Source: Zantedeschia hybrid cultivar
Lineage: Eukaryota > Streptophyta > Magnoliopsida > Alismatales > Araceae
Length of the DNA: 64,000 bases
NCBI GenBank assembly: GCA_030544215.1
Contig: JARZZO010000011.1
Span: 10,216,001-10,280,000, forward strand
Direction of reading: 5' to 3'
A model generated the notes under the pieces. It was given only the letters and a program-made list of their open reading frames with translations. It did not search any database and was not told where the DNA came from. Both the position numbers and the translations under genes were made by a program. Positions 23,801 through 33,300 of the stretch are shown here, piece by piece (the first letter of the stretch is position 1; every line of letters starts with the position of its first letter).

Positions 23801-26743
23801 CTTAAGTGCACTAATAACAACCTTAAGTGCATTATGTTAATTTCCTCCTCATCAAATTCTTACTATGTTAACTTTTCCCTCTCTACATTCTTCTCAAAAG
23901 ATTGCTACGTACTACACATTTTCAGTCGATTAAAATCTAAATGTGATGCACGGGGTTGATGTAGCCCTAAATTGCATCTTATTATGAAAGTGTGTACATT
24001 TTGACCCTAAGCCCATGAGCAATGAGCACACATGATAGTTAAATATTAGTTAATTCAATTGTTTTACAGTGTAGATCCATGGGTCATCTATAGGGCTGGC
24101 AATGAGCCGAGCCGAGCCGAGCGTTGCAAGGCTTGAGCTTGGCTCACCAAAATTTTTTCGAGCTTGAGCCGAGCCTGAACCCCAATTCAAGCCTAAACCC
24201 AAGGTCGAGCTCGAGCTCGAGCTCGAACCCAAAAAGTCAAACTCAAGCAGAGCTTGAGCCAAGCTCGTTTGAATTAAAAAAAACATCTTTAACTTATCTG
24301 GAAATCATTTGATTTAAACAGACCAAGCCCATTTAGTATGGCCGGCCTGTTACCAGCCCGTTACCAACAGCCTAAGCCCATTTAATTTATGACCTGCAGC
24401 CGCTCAAGTAGCCAGCCCAAGAATGGAAGGGAACGGGAAGGGAGGGCTTTCTTATTTATAGAAAAGTTGGAGGGGGGCAAAACACGTGAAAGCCTATGTA
24501 GGACTAAACATCATGTGAGGAACCTGTCAAGTGAGCGGGCATGCCTGGCCCGGGCGTTGTTTTCTCAGGACAATAGTCCAACATCGGGTGCTTAAAAAAT
24601 TCTAGAGTCCATATATTCTTCCTGCTCGCCATACCTCCAACAATATTAAGATTGGCTGGGCGTTTCACGACTCGCTGAGTTTAGACAGGTATCAAAAGGT
24701 TTTCATGACTCGCTGAGTTTAGACAGGTATCAAAAGGTTACCATTAATTTTTATACGAGCTGGCTCACGAGTAACCGAGCCGAGCTCGGTCCAACTCTGG
24801 CTTGGCTCGTTTACTTAAATGAGCTGTGATCCAGGCTCGGGCTCAACTTGTTTGGGCAGTTGAGTTGAGCCAAGTCGAGCTTTTCTCGAGCCGAGCTCGA
24901 GTAGCTCGCAAGCGGCTCGGCTCATTGCCAGCCCTAGTCATCTATATTTCTTATGATTGCACAATTCTTATTCTGCCATAAAGTCTATGTTATAAATTAT
25001 TATTTTTTTATCAATAAAGGATTCCATTGCTTAATGTACACAGTAGTACATGAAGGTCACAATCACAATACAGGGATAACAGTACACAACCCGACACATA
25101 GCAAGGGGGACCATTCCAAGGAGTACAGAGGAGCACCATGGATAGAACCCACTGATGCGTTACTAACGAGAGAGAGAACCATCTCCGGGAGGAGGAACCA
25201 CTAATGAAGCTGGAACGATGGCAAGCCGCAGAAGAGATCAAGGAACACCAGACAGAGATCTGAGGGGGTGGGGGGGGGGGGGGAGGTGAGCAACCATTGC
25301 TCCTCCAACAAGCGAACAGCTGCAAACATCAACAGCAGCGGTGAAGAAAAATGAGCTCGGATGAGCACGCCACTAACTCGGGCGTGGGATGATGTCTGGA
25401 GACTCGAGCTCCAACAGAACTTAGACCGCTTCAATAAGGCGAAAACCTTGATCTACCACCAAATGGAGCACTGGCACGGGCTTCAGCCGGAGGAAGGAGA
25501 TCCGCACAGGTGGAAGAGGAAGCACCACAGAAACACAAAGAAGAAGAAAAGAAATAAAAGCCGCAGCCGAGCTCCAGTGAAGCTCAAATGGGAACCAGAG
25601 CAAAGACCCTAGAGGGTCACAAAAAAACCACGGGGGAACCCAAAGCCAGAAGATATGGTGGGGAAGGGCAAAGGCAAAACAGTAGATCTGCTAGATAGGG
25701 GTACAGGGAGAGGCGATGGCGGCGACTACAGAGAACGGAGGAGGTGGGATGGTGGGGAAAGCAAAATTGTTGATAAGGGCATCACAATATGGAGATCAAG
25801 GGAGATCTATTAGATCTGGGGTGGGGCGAGGGGGACAAACAAGGGGAAAATGGCGGAGGATACTTGGATGGGGAAAAGGAAAACGAAAGAGAAGGAGCAG
25901 CTGGCAGATGGAGGAAACGGGATGAAAGAAGAATGGGCAAAGGCAAAACAGTAGATCTGTTAGATAGGGGGTACAAGGGGAGGGGATGCGGCAACTACAG
26001 AGAACGGAGGAGGTGGGATGGCAGGGAAAGCGAAATTGTTGATAAGGGTGTCACTATACGGAGATTTAGGGAGATCCGTTAGGGCGAGGGGGACAAACAA
26101 GGGGAAAACAGTGGAGGATACCTGGATGGGGAAGAGGAAAATGAAAGAGAAGCAGCAGCAGCTGGCAGATGGAGGAAATGGGATGAAAGAAGAACGGGCA
26201 GGAAGAAAAGGGGGAAGCGGGAGGGGGATAAGGGATGGGGAATAAAGGAGAAAAACGAAGGGCACGAACCTGGGAGGGGGAAACGACAATGAAGGAGGCG
26301 TCGATCCAGGGGTACTTTTCCACCCAGGAGGGGGAGTATAGCGTTTGTATATGTTATAATTAAAACTATTGATTCCTGCACAATGATCTTCTTCTGTCAT
26401 AAAAGTGCATTATAATTAAAACTATTGTTTCCTTTATATGTTCTTACTAGCTCTGGTAGTCATTTCCAGTTATTTTGGTTTTGGAAGTTCTGTTTTATTT
26501 ATCAAAATATGTTTTGCTCCTACCACAGATTAGCCATACATCTGAAGACTTTATTTTCTTTTGCATTGTAATGCATCAACCAACGGTTTTGTGTTGCAGG
26601 TACTTCTGTCACAAATATGGGCCCTTCCTTTGTCGCAAGTTTCATTATCCTTTAGTAGATTAGTTGGATGTGTACTTATTTTGGCATCAGTTTGTAGCAC
26701 CATGTGCTTTGGAATGGAGAGGGGATTGGATATGGGCTCCTAA
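5683..26743 (+). CDS. EamA/DMT-superfamily membrane transporter (3' part of gene)
   Basis: Five exons with consistent phases are visible: 5683-5827, 22763-22829, 23329-23400, 23607-23672 and 26600-26743 (stop TAA). They encode 163 residues of a hydrophobic protein that reads as the second EamA half of a plant drug/metabolite-transporter protein: a helix around [20 protein letters not shown], then [36 protein letters not shown], the conserved loop [14 protein letters not shown], and a last helix [19 protein letters not shown]. Each intron has GT-AG borders. The first visible exon starts in mid-codon, so at least one upstream exon is missing, probably beyond position 1. Intron 1 here is about 16.9 kb of transposons. 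The substrate cannot be inferred. The family call rests on my reading of the motifs, and a solute carrier 35-like protein is the nearest alternative. Confidence 0.72.
5828..7287. other. transporter intron outside the foldback MITE
   Basis: AT-rich intron sequence. Apart from the foldback element I recognise nothing in it. Confidence 0.5.
6464..6744. mobile_element. foldback MITE with arms of about 90 bp
   Basis: The left arm (6464-6553) and right arm (6655-6744) are near-perfect inverted copies beginning GGTTTTTTACATAT, each made of repeated ACAAATAAGCCCC-like units. The flanks AATAATTTA (6455-6463) and TACAATTTA (6745-6753) match at 7 of 9 positions, which would suit a Mutator-type 9-bp target duplication. 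There is no coding capacity. It lies in the long transporter intron. Confidence 0.65.
7288..7460 (+). repeat. tandem duplication, unit about 90 bp
   Basis: The unit GAATTGAGCAATCTAGATCA with its following TCAACTTTG..CTCTGACCC region occurs twice in direct order (about 7288-7375 and 7376-7460) with scattered differences. No gene overlaps it. Confidence 0.65.
7461..7985. other. transporter intron upstream of LINE, no feature recognised
   Basis: Mixed-composition DNA with short open frames but no recognisable protein motif. Confidence 0.45.
7985..10951 (+). pseudogene. LINE ORF2 polyprotein (endonuclease-RT), decayed
   Basis: Domain order: endonuclease from about 7985 ([22 protein letters not shown], then LSDHIPLLL near 8410); reverse transcriptase with [13 protein letters not shown] near 9010, [20 protein letters not shown] near 9190, [11 protein letters not shown] near 9370, [11 protein letters not shown] near 9480 and the catalytic YVDDTLLF near 9625; then the zf-RVT region ([15 protein letters not shown], 10455) and [12 protein letters not shown] to 10951. 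Stops and frameshifts split it into at least nine pieces, so it is not functional. The N-terminal part of the endonuclease and any ORF1 are absent. Confidence 0.85.
7997..11108 (+). mobile_element. L1-type LINE, 5' truncated, with 11-bp target duplication
   Basis: A degraded LINE on + lies between two copies of TGAGTTGTGAT (7986-7996 and 11109-11119), the duplication expected from target-primed reverse transcription. It contains the C-terminal half of the apurinic endonuclease, the reverse transcriptase, and a zf-RVT-type C-terminus. It sits in the same orientation as the transporter gene, inside its first visible intron. Confidence 0.8.
11120..11830. other. transporter intron between LINE and copia, no feature recognised
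   Basis: No known motif. Open frames on both strands here overlap each other and show no family signature. Confidence 0.45.
11831..12073 (-). repeat. 3' LTR of the central copia
   Basis: It begins TGAAAAACAACAAGAAAAGG on +, matching the right LTR's TGAAGAACAACAAGAAAAGG, and ends ACTACA next to a purine-rich tract (CTCCCCCTCTAG on +). It is diverged from the other LTR by substitutions and small indels, so the insertion is old. Confidence 0.75.
15376..15441 (+). repeat. 5S rRNA-derived block in Cassandra LTR1
   Basis: It contains AGAACTCCGAAGTTAAGCG, then CTAAGATGGGTGA and CCTGGGAAGTC, matching the middle to 3' part of plant 5S rRNA, where the A box, intermediate element and C box of the internal promoter lie. 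It is not a functional 5S gene because the 5' third and the 3' end are missing. Confidence 0.85.
15790..15849 (+). repeat. 5S rRNA-derived block in Cassandra LTR2
   Basis: This is the same block as in LTR1 but more worn: GAATTTCGAAGTTAAGTGTG, then a shortened spacer and CCTGGGAAGTC. The loss of GATGGGTGA here suggests that the second promoter copy has decayed. Confidence 0.8.
16140..16250. repeat. left subterminal GATCGG array of hAT copy 2
   Basis: Closely spaced AGATCGG, CGATCTGAGTC, GATCGGTCCGG and GCTCGGATCGGGCC palindromes begin about 10 bp inside the terminus. In Ac-like hAT elements, short subterminal repeats are transposase-binding sites. The same role here is an inference. Confidence 0.6.
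16550..20202 (+). pseudogene. hAT-family transposase, copy 2
   Basis: It starts at ATG 16550 ([12 protein letters not shown]). Parts in order: a BED-type zinc finger near 16746-16820 ([19 protein letters not shown]); a linker with an intron near 17028-17116; [20 protein letters not shown] at 17145; [17 protein letters not shown] at about 17460 and [13 protein letters not shown] at 17590; the DUF659-type core [12 protein letters not shown] and [40 protein letters not shown]; an intron near 18530-18612; and the C-terminal dimerisation segment [20 protein letters not shown] (about 19005-19065), followed by an acidic and then Pro/Tyr-rich tail. There are several premature stops and one MITE insertion, so it is inactive, but it is better preserved than copy 1. 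Confidence 0.88.
19911..20086. mobile_element. GATCGG-type hAT MITE, copy A1, inside hAT copy 2
   Basis: The termini are CAAGGAATTCCGG and CATGGAATGCAG (right end, reversed), with a perfect 8-bp target duplication AATACAGA (19903-19910, 20087-20094). The body is dense GATCGG/CCGATC palindromes. Removing the element and one duplication joins the transposase tail in frame (VIYTNT to DDYSRY), matching the tail of hAT copy 1. Confidence 0.9.
20380..20460. repeat. right subterminal GATCGG array of hAT copy 2
   Basis: It is the mirror counterpart of the left array: AAGATCGGG, GGATCGGACTCGGCCGATTC, CGATCGG and CCGATCTGGGACCCGATCCC just inside the right terminus. Confidence 0.6.
20480..21437 (-). 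pseudogene. copia gag of the central element
   Basis: The frame starts at an ATG at 21437 ([17 protein letters not shown]). Later pieces read [20 protein letters not shown], then [20 protein letters not shown] and a nucleocapsid zinc knuckle near 20560 read as [14 protein letters not shown], in which the second cysteine has become tyrosine. Stops and frameshifts occur in between. The reading continues across the hAT insertion into the protease region at 16128. Confidence 0.75.
21933..21944 (-). other. primer-binding site of the central copia
   Basis: The minus strand reads TGGTATCAGAAC, complementary to the 3' end of initiator tRNA-Met with one change, directly inside the 5' LTR. Confidence 0.75.
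21945..22174 (-). repeat. 5' LTR of the central copia
   Basis: It lies directly beside the primer-binding site and aligns over its whole length with 11831-12073. The outer (right) edge is uncertain by about 10 bases because the last bases have diverged. Confidence 0.7.
22175..22762. other. 3' end of the 16.9-kb transporter intron
   Basis: AT-rich sequence ending in a pyrimidine-rich acceptor (TTTCTTGCTCTGCAG). Nothing else recognised. Confidence 0.5.
22763..22829 (+). CDS. transporter exon
   Basis: Acceptor CTCTGCAG, donor GTAATG. It encodes [19 protein letters not shown], and its phase joins exactly to the exon ending at 5827. Confidence 0.75.
23329..23400 (+). CDS. transporter exon
   Basis: Acceptor TTCTGCAG, donor GTAACA. 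The 72-bp exon encodes 24 residues, a membrane helix ([17 protein letters not shown]). Confidence 0.75.
23607..23672 (+). CDS. transporter exon
   Basis: Acceptor CTACAG, donor GTTTGC. The 66-bp exon encodes 22 residues with the loop motif [15 protein letters not shown]. Confidence 0.75.
24091..24936. mobile_element. non-autonomous hAT element, 846 bp
   Basis: The terminal inverted repeats TAGGGCTGGCAATGAGCCG start at 24091 and end (reversed) at 24936, flanked by a perfect 8-bp duplication GTCATCTA (24083-24090, 24937-24944). The subterminal zones are rich in GAGCCGAGC / GAGCTCGAGC units. A 36-bp direct repeat lies inside (about 24664-24737, CATGACTCGCTGAGTTTAG). No transposase frame is seen. 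It lies in the last transporter intron. A partial relative starts at 53172. Confidence 0.88.
25000..26350 (-). mobile_element. retroposed insertion, unclassified, with duplicated GA-rich unit
   Basis: About 1.35 kb begins next to a T7 run preceded by TTATTA (a poly-A tail if read on minus). It is flanked by ATGTTATAAATTA (24987-24999) and ATGTTATAATTA (26351-26362), a likely target duplication. On minus it is CT-rich with no recognised protein. A tandem pair of about 269-bp units (25666-26204) forms its upstream half. A minus-strand LINE-like retroposon is the simplest reading, but the family is unknown. Confidence 0.45.
25666..26204. repeat. tandem duplication, unit about 269 bp
   Basis: Both units start GGGCAAAGGCAAAACAGTAG (25666 and 25935) and contain AGAGAACGGAGGAGGTGGGA and GCTGGCAGATGGAGGAAA in the same order with scattered substitutions and small indels. 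Confidence 0.8.
26600..26743 (+). CDS. transporter terminal exon
   Basis: Acceptor GTTGCAG. The exon encodes [20 protein letters not shown] and the last helix and ends in TAA at 26741. The exon before it lies across an intron holding a hAT element and a retroposed insertion. Confidence 0.75.
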   Translation, partial: VLLSQIWALPLSQVSLSFSRLVGCVLILASVCSTMCFGMERGLDMGS

Positions 26744-29700
26744 TTTTTGGAACTAATATAGGGTTCCTATCTGTTGTATGTACATGTCCTGTAATTCTAT
26801 CCTATCTTGATTACTTCCACCTACATGACTTCATGCTAACAATCAAGAACTGTGGTATGGGTGTCGGTTCATTAGCTGTCCATCAGCCTTTCTTGGCAAG
26901 CATCAGATGTTTGATTCTTACAAGCAGGGTGCCTATATGAAAGTGGGATGCAAATAGAACCCTATGTTGATGACCACCTTCATGGCATAGTTTCAAAACT
27001 GCTACAAGAAAGGACAAAATAGACTGAAAAATGGACAGGATTAATATCCTCTCTGTCACTGACATCAGTGTGCATGGAAAAGTTGGTTAAGCCTTTCATC
27101 CATAGGTAAGCCTTTCATCCAAAGATAATCATGCAAATTCAGATTCATGTTCGACTGAAGATGTACCTTTAGAAATTCTCAGTTCACATTCTTGTTCCCC
27201 TTTTTAGTGTAAAATCTGCATTCTGGAATTGACACAACTAACTGATAAATTTGTCGTTATTGATGGCGATGCGCGGTTAGGGCTTTTTTAGATCCCCTAG
27301 AATGACATAAACTTCATGTTTGCCTTCGCACCCTGAAATGCTGAAGATGTTATTTATGTAACATCATTTAGGAGAATATCCAGGGAATGTTCTCATGTGG
27401 TGATAAATTTCTGAAATAGGAGGCTTTCATGCGTCTATAGAGAGGAAAACCTCTTCAACAATTAGAGATACTCATGCACAATGTCTAACTATGGATGCAA
27501 AAGAAATGCTCTTTTTGTACCTTGTAACCTTCTGCATGCTTAGCTCTTTTCTTTTTTGATCCTTTACTTCTCAACCTTTCCAAACTTATTCTCCTGTTTT
27601 CGTTTCGTCCACGTTGCATTTGTGCATGGATGATGAATTTCTGCATTCGTGATGATCTTTGGCTTGTATCATGAATTATCTTTCATGGCTTAACGGGGTT
27701 TAATCTGTTGGTGATAATATTATTGAGAAACTAGCAATTTAGGATTATTGAAAAGATGAAAGGAAAATATTTTACGTCAAGATCGGTATATTATGATTGT
27801 ATTTTCACCGTACCATTCAAACGATGCGTTGCTACTAGGCCTGTAAACAGAGATCCAATTGTATTTATTTTTTATTTTGAAAAATGCATTCGGATAGGAA
27901 AAAAAATCATTCAGTAACTATCAAAGTCGGCATAGAAAATTTCTGATAAGTTATTGGTATCAGTAGGTGTAGACGGAGCAGAAATTTATATCTATACAAT
28001 CCCACAGGTGTTATACAGAAAAATCAGAAAACTATTTATCTACACGACTGATGGTAAGCTAAGGCTCGATATTAGTATGAATTTGTATCTAGGAAAATAG
28101 TTTTCAAATTTGTGCCATGTGTCTGGTGTCAAATGTGTCAAATTTTTATGTCACAAAACCTTTTTTTTTGTATTTATGTCGGTGGCTGTTTAATTAAATT
28201 TGCGTCACCCAAGTTGATACAAAAACAGGTTTTACAGGAGCCTCGTAGAAATTCTCAAGAACTCCATGCAACGAAAATCTGCAGCATATCCTCCCTAGGC
28301 CCTTTTTATAGTCGTATTGCTTATTTTGGACTACATAATCTGGAATTGCTTAAATCAGAATAAGAAATATTTTGCTAACCAATTGATATTTCATATGACA
28401 TAAAAATGCATTTATTATAAATGTATTTTTTGTAAACGTTTGGTTGTTTTGTATAAACATAATTGATATGAGTGTCTCCCTAATAGAAGGAATTTTTGGG
28501 TTTTTTGACAAACTTCAATAAATTTATAATAAAACTGATTTTAAGCATTCAAACTAAGGTTATTGTGGAAAATGAGTTTATTGTAAACGTAAATGTATCT
28601 GAACAGACCTTAATATAAATGATTTTAGTTTATAGTAAAATTATAAATGTGAATAATTTTCGGGAATTCATAGGGTCTAAATTCGTCTCATAATTGATTC
28701 TTCCACCCTGTTCACAGATCTCATGAATATTCTAACATGGTCAATTTGTACAAAGTCCTCTCATGTATGCCTTCGAGACCTGATTTCTTCGATGCATTCG
28801 GTCAATGCACTAAGAAGGGGACAGATTTGAAAAAAAAGTTTCAGCGGGACCCACCCTCCTCTTCAGTGCACCGATCGAACTCGATTAATGACTGTACTGA
28901 ACGGATCTGATCTCTATGTCTTCTTTAATATGTTCTTCAATTTTAATTATATAAACTCCAAGGCCATTCTAAACTTCGGACTCATTCATCTAAAGACCAT
29001 TCTACACCTTTTTTTTGTTCTTTTGTAAGCATTTACGAGAGAAATAAAAGGAAGTAAAATTGGAATTACATAAAAAAAAAAACAATCATCTTTTTTCGGT
29101 TGTTTTATCCCAGTTGTAAAGCTCTTAAATCTACCAAAACTCACAGGAGATCGGACCGAAGTGGGCACCCCCTCCCTCCAACGTTAAGGCCTAGCTACCA
29201 CTAAGCCGGTGCGCAGTGACAATGGTACAGAGTGAAAAGTAAGATGACCATTAATGATATGAATTAAAAAAATAAGCATCTTAATAAGGTGGAAGATTAA
29301 GTGGTCATTAAAAACCGACGTCAAGTAGAAAAATAATGTTAAACTTCTGATGAATTACTTTAATTATCTTTCTTTTTATCAAACATTTTAAAATAAAAAT
29401 AAATCTCTAAATATTAAATTTGATTTGGCCGACCCAACTAAAAATGCAAATAGGTCTAATTCGGTGTGGATCTAAGATAAATCCATGATTATATCGGTTA
29501 TCATGTTGGTCTCGAAAAACTAAATTATATTTTTAGTGTACCACATATATCGGTCACAAAAAATTTTGTACCTATTACCTTATTCATTACGTATATTATC
29601 CATTAACACCTCTAAACTAACCATAATCGAATTATCGGTTACCATTTGCGTCCCTATTCCATCCATCAACGCCCGCACGCACGCGGCACCGCCTCACACC

Positions 29701-29751
29701 GACCAAACCCTAGTAGCCTCTCTTTTTCTTCGAACCCTCGCCCCGCCCGCG
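26744..29751. other. intergenic region between transporter and UBX gene
   Basis: It holds the transporter 3' UTR and the UBX gene's promoter and 5' UTR. The DNA is AT-rich, with no recognisable coding exon or transposon. Short open frames (28112-28363, 28986-29168) carry no motif. Confidence 0.5.
29704..29713 (+). promoter_or_regulatory. telo-box-like AAACCCTAG in the UBX 5' leader
   Basis: ACCAAACCCTAG lies about 40 bp before the start codon. This motif is common near plant transcription starts of growth-related genes. Function here is inferred from motif and position only. Confidence 0.35.
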
Positions 29752-30335
29752 ATGGCCGAGGGCATTGCAGGTGGCGCTGGTGGTGGCGATCCTGGGATCG
29801 CTCCCGCTCCCCCGCAGGAGCAGCAGCAGAACCTGATCGAATCGTTCCGCGCCATCACCTCTGCCGCCTCCGCCGAGGCCCTCTTCTTCCTCGAGAGCCA
29901 CGCCTGGCAGCTCGACGCCGCCGTCCAGTCCTTCTTCGACACCGCTGACGACGACGACAGCGCCCCACCCCTCCCCCCCACAGCCGCCGCCGCCGCCGCC
30001 CCTTCCCCCCCTGCCTCCTCGAGGCGCCGCCGCCGCCGGCTGCAGGAGGAGGAGGAAGACGAGGGAGACGCCGACGACGACGACGAGGACTACGTCCTCC
30101 CTCCCGCCGACGACGGACCCCCGCCGCTCCCGGCGACTCGCCTGACCTCCTCCGCCACCGCGGCTATGGCCTCTTCCTCCGGGAACGGGAGGCCGTCGAG
30201 GGGCCCGGGCGGCCGCCCCGCCGGCGGCATCCGCACGCTGGCCGATCTGAACCGGAGGTCCGGCAACGGCTCCGGATCGAACACTGACGACGACTCCGAC
30301 GGGCCGCAGGAGTACTACACTGGTGGCGAGAAGAG
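29752..30335 (+). CDS. PUX5: PUX5-like exon 1
   Basis: The ATG at 29752 lies in context CGCGATGGCC. The exon encodes UBA and the acidic linker and ends AAGAG before donor GTGAAG, leaving two bases of a Ser codon. Opposite-strand and other-frame open frames here are by-products of the high GC content. Confidence 0.88.
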
Positions 30336-33300
30336 GTGAAGCTTCGGATTCTTTCCCTCCCTTTCGCGTTGCGCAATGCGATTCGACGTGTCTTGGTTGT
30401 TAGGTGACGGGGAATGTTAGGATTTGTACGGCGATTCTTGATGACGAATTTGTACATAGGGCAATTCTTGATGACGAATTTGTACATAGGGCAATTCTTG
30501 AAGATGTCAGGGTTTTTGCTCCTTCAATTTGTTCCTTGTTCTTTCAAGTCGTTTGTAGGAAGGGTCTAGGGTCTCTGTTATTCCAGAGGTCGTTTGTGGA
30601 CCTTTGTGGGCAATGGTCAGTTTCGTCTCGCTGTGTTTTGTTGTGGGGATGTTTGCTCTTCGTGACCAAGTTTTCAAGGGTTATGGATCCAGCAGTACTT
30701 CTGGTTCATGTATGTCCCAGTGCTGTTTAGATTGAGATGGTGCATGTTCTTTCTATTTTATGAGTGTTGCAGAAACATTAACGTGTTAAAAAAATGTGTT
30801 ATCGACAGCAAGATGGATGGGTAAGAAATTTCTTTCCAGTACTGCTTCCACAGAGCTCAGCATTTTAACAAGCATTTCAATTTTTTTTTCCTCTTGAAGC
30901 TCTTCTAAGCATCCACATATCTTGATCATACTAGATCCTCATCAGTTTATTTCTATGTATATTGTGTACCTATATTGTTTATGTGCGTGTATGTATGTGT
31001 GTGTTATCCACATATCTCGATCATACTAGATCCTCAGCAGTTTATTTCTATGTATATTATATACATATAAATTGTTTACATGTGTGTGCTCTGTGCGTGT
31101 GTGTGTGACTAGTTCGACTTGCATGAGTCACACGAGTCAAGCCAATGAATTTGTTGAGAAGTAAAGAGTTTAAGCCACATTTTAGAGAAATGTACCCCAT
31201 TAATTAATAGAAGGAGTGTAATTTTACTTATGGAAGTGGAAAAACTCAATTTAAAACAACCCATTATATATGTATGAGTTTATACGATCTGGTCTGACTC
31301 GGTGCATGCCAGAGGATCGGACTCGTCCAGATACGAGTTGACTCGTACGGGTCGGCACGATCCAATATGATACCACAAACTATAGATAATATACATAATA
31401 ACATATGAAAATCGGATAGCCCATGATCATCTCATCATGGGATGGCATTGAGTGGGGCGAGGGAGAGTCATGGCTCTCCCGCATGCCACCCCGCTCATCA
31501 TACGTGCACGGATAATAGATCCACATATACACATTATGCAAGGAAAAGAAATGAAGCATGCATTCATGTCATATAGCTATGCTTGTAGCCTTCTTCCATT
31601 AGAAAACTCGTGGTTGCACTTTCATGTTTCCTTCGTATTTCTCCTATTTTAGTTCCTATTCTTTGTGCTCGATCAGTGAAACTGAAGTTGGCTATTCTTT
31701 TTTACTTTTCTTCTTTATCCCTTCCATTGTTCTAAACTTACTTCCCTTTGTCTTTGAATGTATAATGGTTTTAGCTTACTGTATGAAGGAGAGTATCTTT
31801 ATTATTTGATGATTAACTGATGTTGGTATTGTGCAGTGGAATGCTTGTCCAAGACCCGTCAAAGGGTAATCCCAATATTGACGATATATTTGAGCAAGCT
31901 AGGCAGACGGGGGAAGTAGTACATGAACCCATTGAACAACTTCGTGCATCTTCAAGTTCTAAAACTTTCACAGGAACTGGTAGGCTACTCTCAGGTGAAA
32001 CCGTGCAAGTTGATCCGCAGCCACCTGAATCTGTAGTTCACGATGTTGTTTTCTGGACTAATGGGTTCACCGTAAATGATGGTCCACTGAGGAGGTTTAA
32101 TGATCCTGAAAATGCAGCCTTCTTAGAGGTAAGTTGTTTTACCATGTGCAAAACACAGTACTGTCTCTGGTGCTTTGTTATTTCATTCAAATCTCAGTTT
32201 CTTATGTTTTCTTCAGTATTCAAACAAATTCACCTCCTTGTTTTGTCTTTGGGTGCTCAGTTGCTGTTATCATCATCAGATTAAATGTTATAAATCCTAA
32301 AATTTGCAATTTTTTTTCTCTTTTGCATGTGGGGAATTTGTATGTCAAGTGATTGCGAAATAATTGGTTTGATTGTGACTTGTGAGGTCTATTAAATTGG
32401 TCCAGGGTTGAAGAGGAACATACGACAATTGTGGACAAAAGTGCCTTGCTTCCCCCCAAAAAAAGAAAAAAACTGTTGGGGAGAAAGCGCCTTGGCTAGG
32501 GGTTAATAATTATGGCCATTGTTATCACTGTTTTAAGGTTGAAGTCTTATGATGGTTTTACTTTTTATGGATTTGAATGAGGAACTATGTTTTTGGCTTT
32601 TCATGGATACATCCTGATGGATTGAGTGGAAGCCCACACTACAGAGATCTAGCAATATCCATGTGCTTTTCTTATTGGATTAGATCTTATAGATGGGGTG
32701 GATACATGTATTGCTGCATGATGAATTCACAAAATGAAAATATCTTGATAACTCATAGAGTAGGGTCTTTTGGTACTCTATACCACGCTAGAAAGAATCG
32801 AGGATCGGACATGGATCGGACCGATCCTAGGCCGATCAAGATCGGTCCCCTATTTATTTTTCATATTTAAAAAATTGGTCTGATCCTAGTCCAATCCCGG
32901 CCGATCTCGGCCCAGACCGGTGGATCGGGGATCGAGATCGGACCGTTTCGGGTCAAGACCGATTGGATCAGCTGATCCTGCCTCCCTTGCTGTGTACCAC
33001 AATGGTCATCTCCTTTGAAAAGGAGGACAACTCTGCAAGACTGATGGTTTCCTTTTGTTCTCCTCAAACTTCTTTTGAAGATGACATTAAGCAATATTTT
33101 ATTGAAAAGGTAGGAAGATTGATGATGCAAAATAGGGTCATTAGTCTGATACAGTCATGCATGAAAACTTTCTCCAGCAAGATGATAGAGCCAGTAGAAC
33201 TAAAGTGCGTACAGAAAGCTGCCATAGAACCAGCTGTGCAATTAAAACAGAAAGAAATGGGAAAAAAGCTATATCGCGAGACCAGGTTCCTCTCATTCCA

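Noticed and set aside
29646..30284. Other long open frames over the GC-rich region, both strands
   Set aside because: They are shadows of PUX5-like exon 1. Only the frame from 29752 gives recognisable UBA and joins in phase to exon 2.
30404..30730. 108-codon open frame after exon 1
   Set aside because: It lies in intron 1, includes a tandem 29-bp repeat and has no family motif.
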